A DNA stretch of 64,000 bases from Halichondria panicea (Eukaryota > Porifera > Demospongiae > Suberitida > Halichondriidae): the NCBI RefSeq assembly GCF_963675165.1, contig NC_087379.1, positions 62,001 through 126,000 of the forward strand, read 5' to 3'. The notes under the pieces are model-generated. The model was not told the DNA's origin, made no database searches, and was given only the letters and a program-made list of their open reading frames with translations. Below are positions 17,433-28,455 of the stretch, piece after piece. Position 1 is the stretch's first letter, and each line of letters starts with the position of its first letter. Both the position numbers and the translations under genes were made by a program.

Positions 17433-18357
17433 CTGCGTGTGTGTGTGTGGGGTGTGTGTGTGTGGGTGTGGGTGTGTGTGTGTGTGTGTGTGTGTGATAA
17501 AGTTATGGCCGTTCAACAACCCCATCAGTTTAATCAATGGTCCGAGGACTGCATGTTTACGTTTCCAAAACTTGAATTCAGTGGATCATAATTATTTCAA
17601 CAATTTTCTGATTTTGTGTAAGCTTAGAAAGAGACCTCAAAGTTCATTACTTCCGAAAAACAACAAATTCTGTCCACAACAAAATTTTAGATCGAAAAAC
17701 ATAATTTGAAAGGTCTCTTTCTAAGCTTTCAGAAAAAAGTATCGTGAGAGTTTTGACATTAGATAAAGTTACGGCTATTGAAAGATGTTCAACTACCCTC
17801 TCCCCTGCATGCTAACTCATCAATTTCGGCCATTTATTGCTAAACAGGAGATTAGAATGGAGTGTGCGTGGGAGTTGTATAATCCTCTTTATGAGCTCCT
17901 AGCAATACATATTGCATAATGTACGGTACCTCTGTTTTATCAAAGTGAGCCGTGTTTTTGGTATCCACGGCTACCACTAGGGACTTCCCCTTGGTCCTAG
18001 TGGTGAGCAATCCCCTCCACCTCACAAGACCATTCAGTCACCTGATATAAAAAATGTATTACAATCTGAATTATACAACTGTCTACTACACTTTTCTTTG
18101 ATGCAAATGTTCGTATGAACTGTTCTTACGTGCACTTTGTATTCTAAATATTGGTACAGCTCAGGATAGTGACGTTGAACCTAGCGGTAGAGCAGTTTTC
18201 ATTTTTGTATGATGCTCTACAATACGAAAAATACGAACATTTCTACCTCACGTAAATTACTCGCTATACGGTAATTATTATTACAAGCCATGTACAAGCC
18301 TATGTAGCTGGTACCCTACACAGGTTTAGCTCTCAACAAGCTAGCTAGCACACTCAC

Positions 18358-18507
18358 ATTCAATTGGTGCTGGTATTTGAACTCTGTTTGGGGGTCCCAG
18401 AGAATGACGAGGTGTTTGGGGGTCACTTGAACTGGGTCGTTGATCTCCACCACCTGGTGCTTGGTTATGAGGGTCGGGAGGTCATGAACCTCACCAGTGT
18501 CTGGGTG
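18358..18507 (-). pseudogene. NUP210: NUP210 middle exon fragment (LWDPQTEF exon), unit 2
   Basis: Same 50-codon open exon as 4448-4597, with an identical predicted peptide. A C-to-A difference in the GTGCAAGTGACC context is synonymous. Confidence 0.65.
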
Positions 18508-19249
18508 CTGCAAACAGTCAAGTAACTCAATGACATTATCAGGAATAATCAGAGCCGTGGGTTATAGTGAGGGCGCCCTTGTTTAGAGGGTGATTGAAGA
18601 GCAGTATTTCATTAGACGTCAGTTCTGGTGGATTGCAAAAGAGGAGAGAAAGAAAGAAATTGACACTCAGGGAGCTGTGTGTGTGTGTGTGTGGGCGTGT
18701 GGATAAGTACAGTATGGTGTGCAGTATAATAAAGAATTACATGTACTGTGTACTAGTATACACGTTGCATGCAGTCAACACAATTCCACCAACCTTATGA
18801 TACTGGGATACCAGACTACATTATGTTCTGGTGGTTCAATTTCAATGGTTTTATGGTTTTATGAAATAGCACAATCAACCCCCACATTATGAGCAACAAA
18901 ATGTCAGAAAAAGACCAGGACTGTAGTCCATGGTATTTAGCTGAAATCTGGCTATAATAATGATCAATTTTAAGCATACCAAATGAATGAGCTCCATTTA
19001 ACTTAAAAAAAGCTCCCATAACTTCAGAAAATTGAAATCAGATACCGAAATTCAAGTTACAGGTTCTCAAAGTGGTACAGCCACCACTGTACACATGTAA
19101 CTCTTATAGGAAGTTCTATCAAAGTAATGGTATGCTAAAATCAGTGGCAAAAGTTGTCCCCCTCAACAACACACTTACTATCTGAGTCCTTGTGTTGTAG
19201 TGAGGATGTCTGGGGGGTGCATGGGTAGAGCATTCTGATTGGACGATCA

Positions 19250-19570
19250 CCACGTACATTGAAGTTCCAGTCCGGTGACCCTTGACCTCTGTGAGTGGAG
19301 TCTCCCCACTGTCGTATTGGTCAGCTTCAATGAATACTGCTCTGATGGCATGGTGATGACCTCTAACCTCCCATACTTCCATCTCTCCACCCGAACTCGA
19401 CAAAGGACAGTGGAAGAATGTACACATCCATGGAGGGTTGTAGAATCATGTTCTCAATGACTAGTAGCTTGATGATATCAGGCTCCACCCCCTGTCACGC
19501 CCTCTCCCTCAGACGGACCTTGACCTTGGCCGTACCAGTTTTGACACCCACCACCAGCACCATGGAGACC
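19250..19570 (-). pseudogene. NUP210: NUP210 middle fragment, unit 2
   Basis: Contains VLVVGVKTGTAKVKVRLRE, then a TGA, EPDIIKLLVIENMILQPSMD, and after a frame change RVERWKYGRLEVITMPSEQY. All three pieces match consecutive parts of gp210. An 8-nt deletion relative to unit 1 near 19560 breaks the first frame. No lesion-free reading exists. It lies 154 bp downstream of the TRIM copy B stop. Confidence 0.7.
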
Positions 19571-19723
19571 CTGCAGCGGAGGGGATACTAAAGGTACGAC
19601 TATAACAGGAGAGACTCAGTACAAACGTACACAGAGACAGCATGGGCAAAGAATTCACTGGTTTCAATTTCAATATTCATTAGCAATGTTACAATAACTC
19701 AACAATTTAATAACAAAAATAAA

Positions 19724-21928
19724 CTAGGAAAATATTTGCACTCTATTGTTGCCACAATCAGACACATACACCACACCACACTGGTCTACTGCTATGCTAT
19801 AAGGACTGATGAACTGTCCTGGTCCAGATCCCCTTGATCCAAACGACTTGAGAAACACTCCCTCACACGTGAACACTGAGACACAATCGTTCCCATACTC
19901 CCCCACATACACCAGATCATCACTGTCTACACAGATGCTGACAGGACCGCTAAGTTCTCCATTTCCACTGCCTCTCATCACAAACTGCCTCAGATAGCCA
20001 CCATCGGGTGTGAAGACTTGCACTCGAGAATTATAATAATCAACCACATACACACAACCACTACGATCAGATGCAACGTCATCGGGATAGTTAAACTGTC
20101 CATTACCACTGCCATAGCTGCCGAACTTGCTCGAGAAGGTGAGGTCAGAGTTGAAGATGTGAAGACAGTGAGCACCGTTATCAACCACATACACCTTCCC
20201 ATTGACACTGTTGACACAAACACCAGAAGGATTGTTAAACTGTCCAGGACCATCGCCATGACTACCAACTGCTGCTATCAGGTCTCCTCCATGTGAGAAC
20301 TTCAACAGTCGACGATTATAACGATCCACCACCAGAATATTGTCATCACCGTCCACTGCCACACCACGAGGACTCCTCATCTCTCCAACAGCTGTGCCTC
20401 GAGTGTCTAATGTTCGCAGCTTGTCTCCTGTGGGGCTAAATATCGAGACAATACCAGCACCATCTTCAGCCACAATTATCTCCCCAGCTTGGTTGAGTGC
20501 CACTCCATAAGGTCTCTTGAGATCATTGATAGTCTTGATAACAGTTCCTAGTTTATCGATCGGAGTCTTGACTGCCACAGGGAATGGACTTCCTGCCACC
20601 TCCTCTCCACCCACTCTCACGATCAGCTCGCTGGCCCCGCCCACTATCGGCTGGTAGGAGATCTCGTACTCTCCCTTCCCTCGTTCCTTCACAACACATT
20701 TTGTGGCTTTGTCAGTTATTTTCGAGATAAATTTGGCTTCTGGCGGTGCTGAATTTTTGGGGGAGAGGAATCGACAATATGCAGTTACTTTTTGATCAGC
20801 GATCGCTTTTTGAGGAATATTAACACAACACAAGGCACCGAATTTCTTGCAATCTTTGACTAGCTGAGCAGAAGGCACAAAACAGGTGTTGGTTGTCTCA
20901 CGAGGCTCTAGGGTGTTGGGGTCAAAGGTGTCCACCAGCTCTCTCACTTGCTTCACCACACCTTGCTTCATCTTGAGCACGTCTCCTGGAGACCCGGTAC
21001 GAATGCTCTCCCTCACGAAATGCAGGCAGCTGCTACGTTGGGTTTGGAGGATCTCCACCTCCTCTCGCTGAGCAGAGAGGCTCTTGAGGTGTTGTTGGGT
21101 GTGGCATTCCAACTCCGCCATAAGCTCCCCCTCACGAGCATACAGAGCTTGATGGATCTCATCAAATTTCGAGTGGATATTGGTCGCAATTTTCCCTCCG
21201 TGTTCAACAATTTCAGCATGTCGTCCATCCAGATTGACGAGAGCTGTGTCAGTGGCCTCTAGCTGTTTCTCAACGGGTCCCAGGGAGTCCAGGATCTCTT
21301 TCTTGTGGCTCTCAAAGGTGTCGGCAATCACACAGTACTTGTGGTCTTTGTGTATTTGGACGGTGCAATGGATACAGATCAACTCCCCACAAGGTTCACA
21401 AAAAAGTTTCATATTTTCGTCATGTTTGGGGCAGCGAGGGGACGTCTTCTTTGGGGAAACCAAGCGAATCAAATCCCCCTCCACTTTTTCGATAGTAACC
21501 ACTTCGTGACCTTCGAACTCCTCCCATTCTTTGTGCATATCAGTACACTTCTCGCAGATGAACTTGGTGCATTGTCGGCAAAAGCTGGTGGCTTTACGAG
21601 TCGTTTTCACACATTTCTCACAGGCCAATTTCTGAGGCTCTTTCACCTTCTTGAGTGTTTCTTGGATGTCAAAGAGATGGTGTATATTGAAGGCAGCCTG
21701 GAGGCCACTCACACCAGTGGGGGGTAGGGGGGTGGGCCGGCGACACTTGGGGCATTCCAGCTGGCCTTGTCGATTGTGGGCAACTATATCCTCGAGACAA
21801 TGTTGACAGTAGACGTGGAAACAGGAGAGCAGTCGAGGGTTGGTGTAGGGCTCCAGACAGACTAGGCATGACAGCTGGTCCTCCACTTTGGAGAGAGCTT
21901 CTTGAGCAGCACTCGGCCTCTCAGCCAT
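19724..21928 (-). CDS. TRIM-NHL E3 ubiquitin ligase, copy B (734 aa)
   Basis: Same exon structure and domain order as copy A; ATG at 21928. Distinctive changes sit in B-box 1 (CEKCVKTTRK and CEKCTDMHKEWEEFEG), B-box 2 (ENMKLFCEPCGELICIHC), the coiled coil (EIHQALYARE), and NHL blade positions such as RPYGV, RYNRRLL, NGAHCLH and YYNSRVQ. All zinc-binding Cys/His are kept. The roughly 100 residues from AQREEVEILQ to CCVNIPQKA are identical to copy A, which suggests conversion. The 5' UTR acceptor (CCCCTCAG) is conserved. A propeller-substrate E3 is inferred; the target is unknown. Confidence 0.92.
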   Translation of the reverse strand: MAERPSAAQEALSKVEDQLSCLVCLEPYTNPRLLSCFHVYCQHCLEDIVAHNRQGQLECPKCRRPTPLPPTGVSGLQAAFNIHHLFDIQETLKKVKEPQKLACEKCVKTTRKATSFCRQCTKFICEKCTDMHKEWEEFEGHEVVTIEKVEGDLIRLVSPKKTSPRCPKHDENMKLFCEPCGELICIHCTVQIHKDHKYCVIADTFESHKKEILDSLGPVEKQLEATDTALVNLDGRHAEIVEHGGKIATNIHSKFDEIHQALYAREGELMAELECHTQQHLKSLSAQREEVEILQTQRSSCLHFVRESIRTGSPGDVLKMKQGVVKQVRELVDTFDPNTLEPRETTNTCFVPSAQLVKDCKKFGALCCVNIPQKAIADQKVTAYCRFLSPKNSAPPEAKFISKITDKATKCVVKERGKGEYEISYQPIVGGASELIVRVGGEEVAGSPFPVAVKTPIDKLGTVIKTINDLKRPYGVALNQAGEIIVAEDGAGIVSIFSPTGDKLRTLDTRGTAVGEMRSPRGVAVDGDDNILVVDRYNRRLLKFSHGGDLIAAVGSHGDGPGQFNNPSGVCVNSVNGKVYVVDNGAHCLHIFNSDLTFSSKFGSYGSGNGQFNYPDDVASDRSGCVYVVDYYNSRVQVFTPDGGYLRQFVMRGSGNGELSGPVSICVDSDDLVYVGEYGNDCVSVFTCEGVFLKSFGSRGSGPGQFISPYSIAVDQCGVVYVSDCGNNRVQIFS

Positions 21929-22310
21929 TGACACAAAACTGAGGGGGGAGAGAAAAGGATAACAATAGGCTAAAAAGGGGGCGTGTCAAGCTTTATAATA
22001 ATAATAGCAAAGAATTCAAGCAACGAAAACTACAAACGAATGTATCAGAACGTGTACAATAATTATGCTCACCTTTAGAAAAGTGTTTAGTAGTAGAAAG
22101 AAAAGCTCAAAGCTTGGCAAAAGCAGCTATAGACTCACAGCTCTCACAGTGACAGGTCAGGTGATGCATGCACAACAATATTCATAGGATCAAAGTATTG
22201 ATTATGGTTAGACCATAATGGTACACACATACTTGTGGCTATATTGCCTAGCAACATTCTACACCCACTCTATTGCTAGCCCTCTGACCAGTTGCCTGAG
22301 ATACAGACAA
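21929..22310 (-). promoter_or_regulatory. 5' UTR intron and upstream region of TRIM-NHL copy B
   Basis: Acceptor just above the ATG and donor CTAAAG/GTGAGC at about 22075. The upstream roughly 200 bp is near-identical to copies A and C. Confidence 0.5.
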
Positions 22311-22944
22311 CACACACTCATACAATGTCACCCTCCATGTTAACAACACTCCATACCATGTTGAAATTGATCTCACATCATGCACCCAATGCACACACAC
22401 AAGATCACAAAATGTATTCAAATTCATCATAATATAAAATCAGCATACATACATACATACATACATACATACGGATGATAATCTCTATGTGTATAATTAT
22501 GTTAGAACACTCTTAATTGGGTCCATGAGATGCATGGTTGAGTGGACTCCATTGCCCCACCCACTCACACCACCGGCCTTCTCTTGTGGTCGGGATATTT
22601 ACGTATCAAAACTTTTCTTGCTAATGACAATAATCCAGTGTTGAAGGAATGAGCAATATATACAAGCTCAACAACGCACTAAGAGATTACTCAGCGAGAC
22701 AGAGACGAAACAATCAACACTAGGCAATTATTTCCAAGTGCTCATTGTCCATCACAACCCAATGCCCATACAAGCAGCCTGAGACCACTTGTGTACAAGG
22801 AACAAACATCATTATTGAGAGGGATTGAGAATACACACATTGATTAAGAGTTGGTGCAACTGAAACCCAGCCTTCAAGAGAAGCTCTAAAACTGTTAGAC
22901 AGTGGACCTGCTAGACCCAACCCACACACACCAGACCACCCCCT

Positions 22945-23000
<56 letters not shown>

Positions 23001-23769
23001 CATCAGTAATTAATTAGCAAATCCACATTGTCAGAACCAAGGTTAGATCTTACACTGATTGTACATGTATAGTAGCTACAAGCCACAGAACACCTAACAT
23101 AAGATGACACCCAGATATGAGAATCACAATCGCCATGGTATTAAAATTTAATGGCTGCAAAGAAAGAGACGAAATAAAAATATCCTCACAATGGAAAAAA
23201 GAGTCGTCACGTCACGTGGTTATATGTTGCTATCTTATCATTTTTTGCTGATCTTTAAAATCTTTCCCCGCTTTCATTTAAGTAAGTTTGATGTTTCTGC
23301 AGTAACGTATAGTACTTATGACTGACCAATGGCTGCCATAACTTGAATTCTGTTCCTTATTTTCTGTAAGCCTAGAAAGAGACCTTTCAAATGGTGTTAT
23401 CAAAGTTTATATTTGAGCTATAAAACTATTAGCCAAGTTGGCTACACCATGGATAATAGCCCATGGTCCAAGGTTGAAAATGACAGCCCTGACGAAATTT
23501 GGGATTGCAACACATCATTTTTTAACCTTATAGAAATCACAAAACGTTGACATTGGATCAGCGATAATAATTATTATACTACAAGTTATATAATGGTGGG
23601 GTTTTAGTATTCCCCCATTGCAAATAATTATCAGATTCCCGTTATATCCTGCAGCAAATTAAGACTTTTACAAGACCCAGAATTTCTTGCATATTGCCAT
23701 GCAGGGATAAATGAATGATAACAATCATGCATGGGAACATTCTATTGATAAGTATATTGCATAACAAAC
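22311..23769. other. Spacer with (CA)n, TRIM upstream flank and foldback repeat
   Basis: No gene. (CATA)n near 22445, (CA)n at 22948-22998, and a foldback-family repeat at 23330-23560. The whole stretch is homologous to 31030-32590. In unit 1 the corresponding DNA is interrupted by the 10.2-13.1 kb interval. Confidence 0.65.
22948..22998. repeat. (CA)n microsatellite
   Basis: About 50 bp. The equivalent in unit 3 (31679-31815) is longer and includes (CACG)n. Confidence 0.95.
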
Positions 23770-23876
23770 CTCACGTGCTGTGAACTTGTAGAGGACAAAA
23801 TCTCTCTTGACCTGACACCACCAGTAGCAGGTAGAAGGTAGGCAGCAATCACTGCATCATCTTCCAGAGCTGTCAA
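23770..23876 (-). other. Unidentified open 107-nt exon
   Basis: CTCCAG acceptor and a possible donor GTTTGT at 23769. Open frame LTALEDDAVIAAYLLPATGG then VRSREILSSTSSQH. A second open copy is at 32591-32697. Other frames contain stops. Family not recognised; its position between the TRIM flank and NUP210 exon 2 suggests another captured exon. Confidence 0.4.
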
Positions 23877-23879
23877 CTG

Positions 23880-23975
23880 GAGTGTGTGTGTGTGTGTGTG
23901 TGGGGGGTGGTGGTGTGGGTGAGGGTGTGCGTGTGTGTGGTGGTGGTGTGTGTGGGTGGGTGTGTGGGTGTGTGT
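23880..23975. repeat. GT-rich microsatellite
   Basis: Mixed GT, GGT and GGGT tract; almost absent from the homologous place in unit 3 (32702-32712). Confidence 0.9.
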
Positions 23976-24258
23976 AAATAATCAATAAAAATTATACCAA
24001 TGACCAAAGACTAATAATGCCTTAATTGTGTTCTTCTCCCTGTTCCAGTATAGCTACCTGGTAGAATGGTCGATTTATATAGCTCCCAACATAATTATTG
24101 TGTGTAAATACTGGAGAGACCTAAACTCACTCTAATTAGCCGAGTCCCTAGGCTACCATTTGTCACACCAGGCCGTTTATTTGTCATAATTATTATTTTC
24201 AGCACGTTAGTTTGGCATACAGGTGTCTTAGTTTTAAAGTAAGTTAACCACTTCTCAC

Positions 24259-24830
24259 CGATCAGCGATGATGATACTGCTCAATCTGATTGGCTGAGTG
24301 GACTGAGCCGTGAGCTCCGCCTCCCGAGAGCATCCAGACTCCTCTTCCAAATACAGCGGCTTCACTGACACTATGTCCGGTTTAATGCTCAACCTGTGTG
24401 TGTGGGTGGGAGTGTGTGTGGGTGGGTGGGAGTGTGTGTGGGTGGCATAATAATTATATGTGATCATTAATTATTTTTATTGCACTATAATTATATAATA
24501 ATTATTGGACGCTGGAATTCACCGAGCAATATTAAGCCATGTTAAAATTGTTTTTAGGCCTAAATCTTTGCACCAAGCTTAATTAACTATTGACTGTAAC
24601 TCAGGGTCACAGCTTGCACCAGTATCCCCCCTCCCCTACACACACAGTAGGTACACTGACCAAGAGAAGCAACCTTGAGGGGAGCTCAGAGTGAAGTTGA
24701 CCTTGACTCCAGTGCTGGAGGGGACATAGGGAAGTAAAACCACAGGTACCTTCAGCTTCCCCAGAGAGTTGGCTTTATGAAGGGAGCAGACAAGTGTGAG
24801 GACTGTGGCTGCTATCAAGGCTGCCTTCAT
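24259..24830 (-). CDS. NUP210: NUP210 (gp210) exons 1-2, intact N-terminus, partial gene
   Basis: Exon 1 (24661-24830) has ATG, a hydrophobic signal peptide (MKAALIAATVLTLVCSLHK), then KLKVPVVLLPYVPSSTGVKV and NFTLSSPQGCFSW. Exon 2 (24259-24393) continues in phase: LSIKPDIVSVKPLYLEEESG, then TQPIRLSSIIIADR. This matches the gp210 N-terminus (..KVLLPF....VNFTL...GCY.W.STRPEV.SI.PL.L...). gp210 is a single-pass pore-membrane protein with its large N-terminal part in the ER/perinuclear lumen. It is the only undamaged exon 1 among five in the window. The exon-1 donor is a weak GTCAGT. Later exons do not follow in the correct order, so it is probably a 5' fragment that could still be transcribed. 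Confidence 0.75.
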
Positions 24831-24985
24831 CTTGCATGATATCTAGTACAGTTTTCAGTGAGTCCACATGGCTTTCTGATCTCTGACCCCATAATTATGC
24901 AACACCCCCTCATCTTGAGCAGCCCCTCCCCCACTTTGTTTGCATAAGCTAACAAAATTAATAATAACACACTCATGCACCAATG

Positions 24986-25214
24986 CTAAGACTCAGAGTC
25001 CAATTGTTTGATGTGGTGTAGCACAGTGTCCATGGAGGGTCTGTCCTGAGGGGAGTGAGAGACACAGGAGGTGATGAGTGGGTGGAGCTCCGCCATACAC
25101 CTTCCATACTCGATAGCAGACCAAGAAATACAGCAGCTTCAGGAAATCTGGCATTCACCACTTCACAAGCAAGCACTCCAAAACTGTACACATCATCTTT
25201 GTCCATGCACGAGA
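24986..25214 (-). pseudogene. Kinase 3'-exon fragment, unit 3 (frameshift)
   Basis: As the unit-2 copy, but one base is missing in GGCGGAGCTCCACCC. After LLSSMEGVW the frame shifts, destroying ELHPLITSCVSHSPQDRPSM. Confidence 0.75.
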
Positions 25215-25971
25215 CTGTGGGGGGAGGGAAAATAGGTTCAGGAAATTGCTCACATAAACATAAATAACACAATCTACAATTAAATAGACAGTAGTGTACA
25301 ACACAGGAATAGAGACAGTACTATCCAATGAGAGCTTAATGGATTGTGAATGACACTGTACAAGCTTGATTGCGTTGTAACTATAAATGGGAAATTGCAT
25401 GACCAATCTATTGAGCGAATTTCGCAATTCGTAATTGAAAAATCGCTGTATTTTAAACCCGATAATAATTATTATAGTACCAGGAGTTCATGCACTCCTG
25501 ATGTAGTACAAAATGGGATCATCATAATTATACACGTATAATAATTATTATTACAAGCCATGTACAAGACTATGTAGCTGGTACCCTACACAGGTTTAGA
25601 ATTTAATATCGCATGCATGCAGGCTGCTATTCCGTGAAAATTAAATCCGCGAAAACCTTTCAACGGTCATTCTACGAAACTTTATACCCTACCCGCTATA
25701 CGGTATACAGTACACACTGACAGTGGTGTGCCCGGAATATCTTAATTTTTCAAACCTCCATCTCATAAATGATCCTAGTAAACTATAGGCCTTATTCTGT
25801 GGGCACATCTCTGAGTACAAGGGTCAGAGAATAACGAGCAAATTAGGTACACAAATAAATTCTAGAGAATGGATTACAAATTTCCCAGCAAACCTAGTGA
25901 TGGATGACTATCAACACACCCACTACTTAACTGTAACTGTTTCCACATTAACCCCTTTGAAACGTACGTAC

Positions 25972-26102
25972 CTTCCTCGTCAAAAGCCTGCACATTGAAA
26001 TGTTCGGCTCCTCCCCCAACAGCAGCTCCCTCGTACGAGTTGTGGTCTCAATACTCTCAATTGAGGCTACAAATACGTCACAACGCAGTGTCTGCCCCGT
26101 GG
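25972..26102 (-). pseudogene. NUP210: NUP210 exon 3-like fragment, unit 3 (1-nt deletion)
   Basis: Same frame-shifting deletion as unit 2. Also carries FNV for FSV-type changes near the donor (CATTGAAATGTTCGG on the plus strand). The acceptor is followed upstream by a long GT tract. Confidence 0.6.
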
Positions 26103-26106
26103 CTGC

Positions 26107-26130
26107 GTGTGGGTGTGGGTGTGGGTGGGT

Positions 26131-26199
<69 letters not shown>
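26107..26199. repeat. (GT)n microsatellite
   Basis: About 90 bp, starting with GGGTGTGGGT interruptions. This is the longest of the three homologous tracts next to the NUP210 exon-3 fragment. Confidence 0.95.
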
Positions 26200-27066
26200 T
26201 GATAAAGTTATGGCCGTTCAACAACCCCATCAGTTTAATCAATGGTTCGAGGACTGCATGTTTACGTTGCCAAAACTTGAATTCAGTGGATCATAATTAT
26301 TTCAACGATTTTCTGATTTTGTGTAAGCTTAGAAAGAGACCTCAAAGTTCATTACTTCCGAAAAACAACAAATTCTGGCTGCAACAAAATTTTAGAACGA
26401 AAAACATAATTTGAAAGGTCTCTTTCTAAGCTTTCAGAAAAAAGTATCGTGAGAGTTTTGACATTAGATCAACGGAACTAAAGTTATGGCTATTGAAAGA
26501 TGTTCAACTACCCCTCCCCTGCATGCTAAGTCATCAATTTCGGCCATTTATTGCTAAACAGGAGATTAGAATGGAGTGTGCGTGGGAGTTGGATAATCCT
26601 CTTTATGAGCTCCTAGCAATACATATTGCATAATGTACGGTATCTCCGTTTATCAAAGTGAGCCGTGTTTTTGGTATCCACGGCTACCACTAGGGACTTC
26701 CCCTTGGTCCTAGTGGTGAGCAATCCCCTCCACCTCACAAGACCATTCAGTCACCTGATATAAAAAAAATTTGAATTATACAACTGTCTACTACACTTTT
26801 CTTTGATGCAAATGTTTGTATGAACTGTTCTTACGTGCACTTTGTACACTATAAATATTGGTACAGCTCAGGATAGTGACGTTGAACCTATAGCGGTAGA
26901 GCAGTTTTCATTTTTGTATGATGCTCTACAATACGAAAAATACGAACATTTCTACCTCACGTAAATTACTCGCTATACGGTAATTATTATTACAAGCCAT
27001 GTACAAGCCTATGTAGCTGGTACCCTACACAGGTTTAGCTCTCAACAAGCTAGCTAGCACACTCAC

Positions 27067-27216
27067 ATTCAATTGGTGCTGGTATTTGAACTCTGTTTGG
27101 GGGTCCCAGAGAATGACGAGGTGTTTGGGGGTCACTTGCACTGGGTCGTTGATCTCCACCACCTGGTGCTTGGTTATGAGGGTCGGGAGGTCATGAACCT
27201 CACCAGTGTCTGGGTG
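27067..27216 (-). pseudogene. NUP210: NUP210 middle exon fragment (LWDPQTEF exon), unit 3
   Basis: 150 nt, open, with a predicted peptide identical to the unit-1 copy. Confidence 0.65.
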
Positions 27217-27383
27217 CTGCAAACAGTCAAGTAACTCAATGACGTTATCAGGAATGATCAGAGCCGTGGGTTATAGTGAGGGCGCCCTTGTTTAGAGGGT
27301 GATTGAAGAGCAGTATTTCATTAGACGTCAGTTCTGGTGGATTGCGAAGGAGGAGAGAAAGAAAGAAATTGACACTCAGGGAG

Positions 27384-27428
<45 letters not shown>
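27384..27428. repeat. (GT)n microsatellite
   Basis: About 45 bp of GT. Confidence 0.95.
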
Positions 27429-27434
<6 letters not shown>

Positions 27435-27981
27435 GATAAGTACAGTATGGTGTGCAGTATAATAAAGAATTACATGTACTGTGTACTAGTATACACGTTG
27501 CATGCAGTCAACACAATTCCACCAACCTTATGATACTGGGATACCAGACTACATTATGTTCTGGTGGTACAATTTCAATGGTTTTATGAAGCTCTATAAA
27601 ATAGCACAATCAACCCCCACATTATGAGCAACAAAATGTCAGAAAAAGACCAGGACTGTAGTCCATGGTATTTAGCTGAAATCTGGCTATAATTATGATC
27701 AATTTTAAGCATACCAAATGAATGAGCTCCATTTAACTTAAAAAAAGCTCCCATAACTTTCAGAAAATTGAAATCAGACTACCGAAATTCAAGTTACAGG
27801 TTCTCAAAGTGGTACAGCCACCACTGTACACATGTAACTCTTATAGGAACTTCTATCAAAGTAATGGTATGCTAAAATCAGTGGCAAAAGTTGTCCCCCT
27901 CAACAACACACTTACTATCTGAGTCCTTGTGTTGTAGTGAGGAGGTCTGGGGGTGGGTAGAGCATTCTGATTGGACGATCA

Positions 27982-28302
27982 CCACGTACATTGAAGTTCC
28001 AGTCCGGTGACCCTTGACCTCTGTGAGTGGAGTCTCCCCACTGTCGTATTGGTCAGCTCCAATGAATACTGCTCTGATGGCATGGTGATGACCTCTAACC
28101 TCCCATACTTCCATCTCTCCACCCGAACTCGACAAAGGACAGTGGAAGAATGTACACATCCATGGAGGGTTGTAGAATCATGTTCTCAATGACTAGTAGC
28201 TTGATGATATCAGGCTCCACCCCCTGTCACGCCCTCTCCCTCAGACGGACCTTGACCTTGGCCGTACCAGTTTTGACGCCCACCACCAGCACCATGGAGA
28301 CC
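27982..28302 (-). pseudogene. NUP210: NUP210 middle fragment, unit 3
   Basis: Nearly identical to 19250-19570, with the same 8-nt deletion and TGA, so units 2 and 3 share these lesions by descent. GADQYDSGE in the shadow frame corresponds to EADQYDSGE in unit 2. Confidence 0.65.
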
Positions 28303-28455
28303 CTGCAGCGGAGGGGATACTAAAGGTACGACTATAACAGGAGAGACTCAGTACACACGTACACAAGGACAGCATGGGCAAAGAATTCACTGGTTTCAAT
28401 TTCAATATTCATTAGCAATGTTACAATAACTCAACAATTTAATAACAAAAATAAA

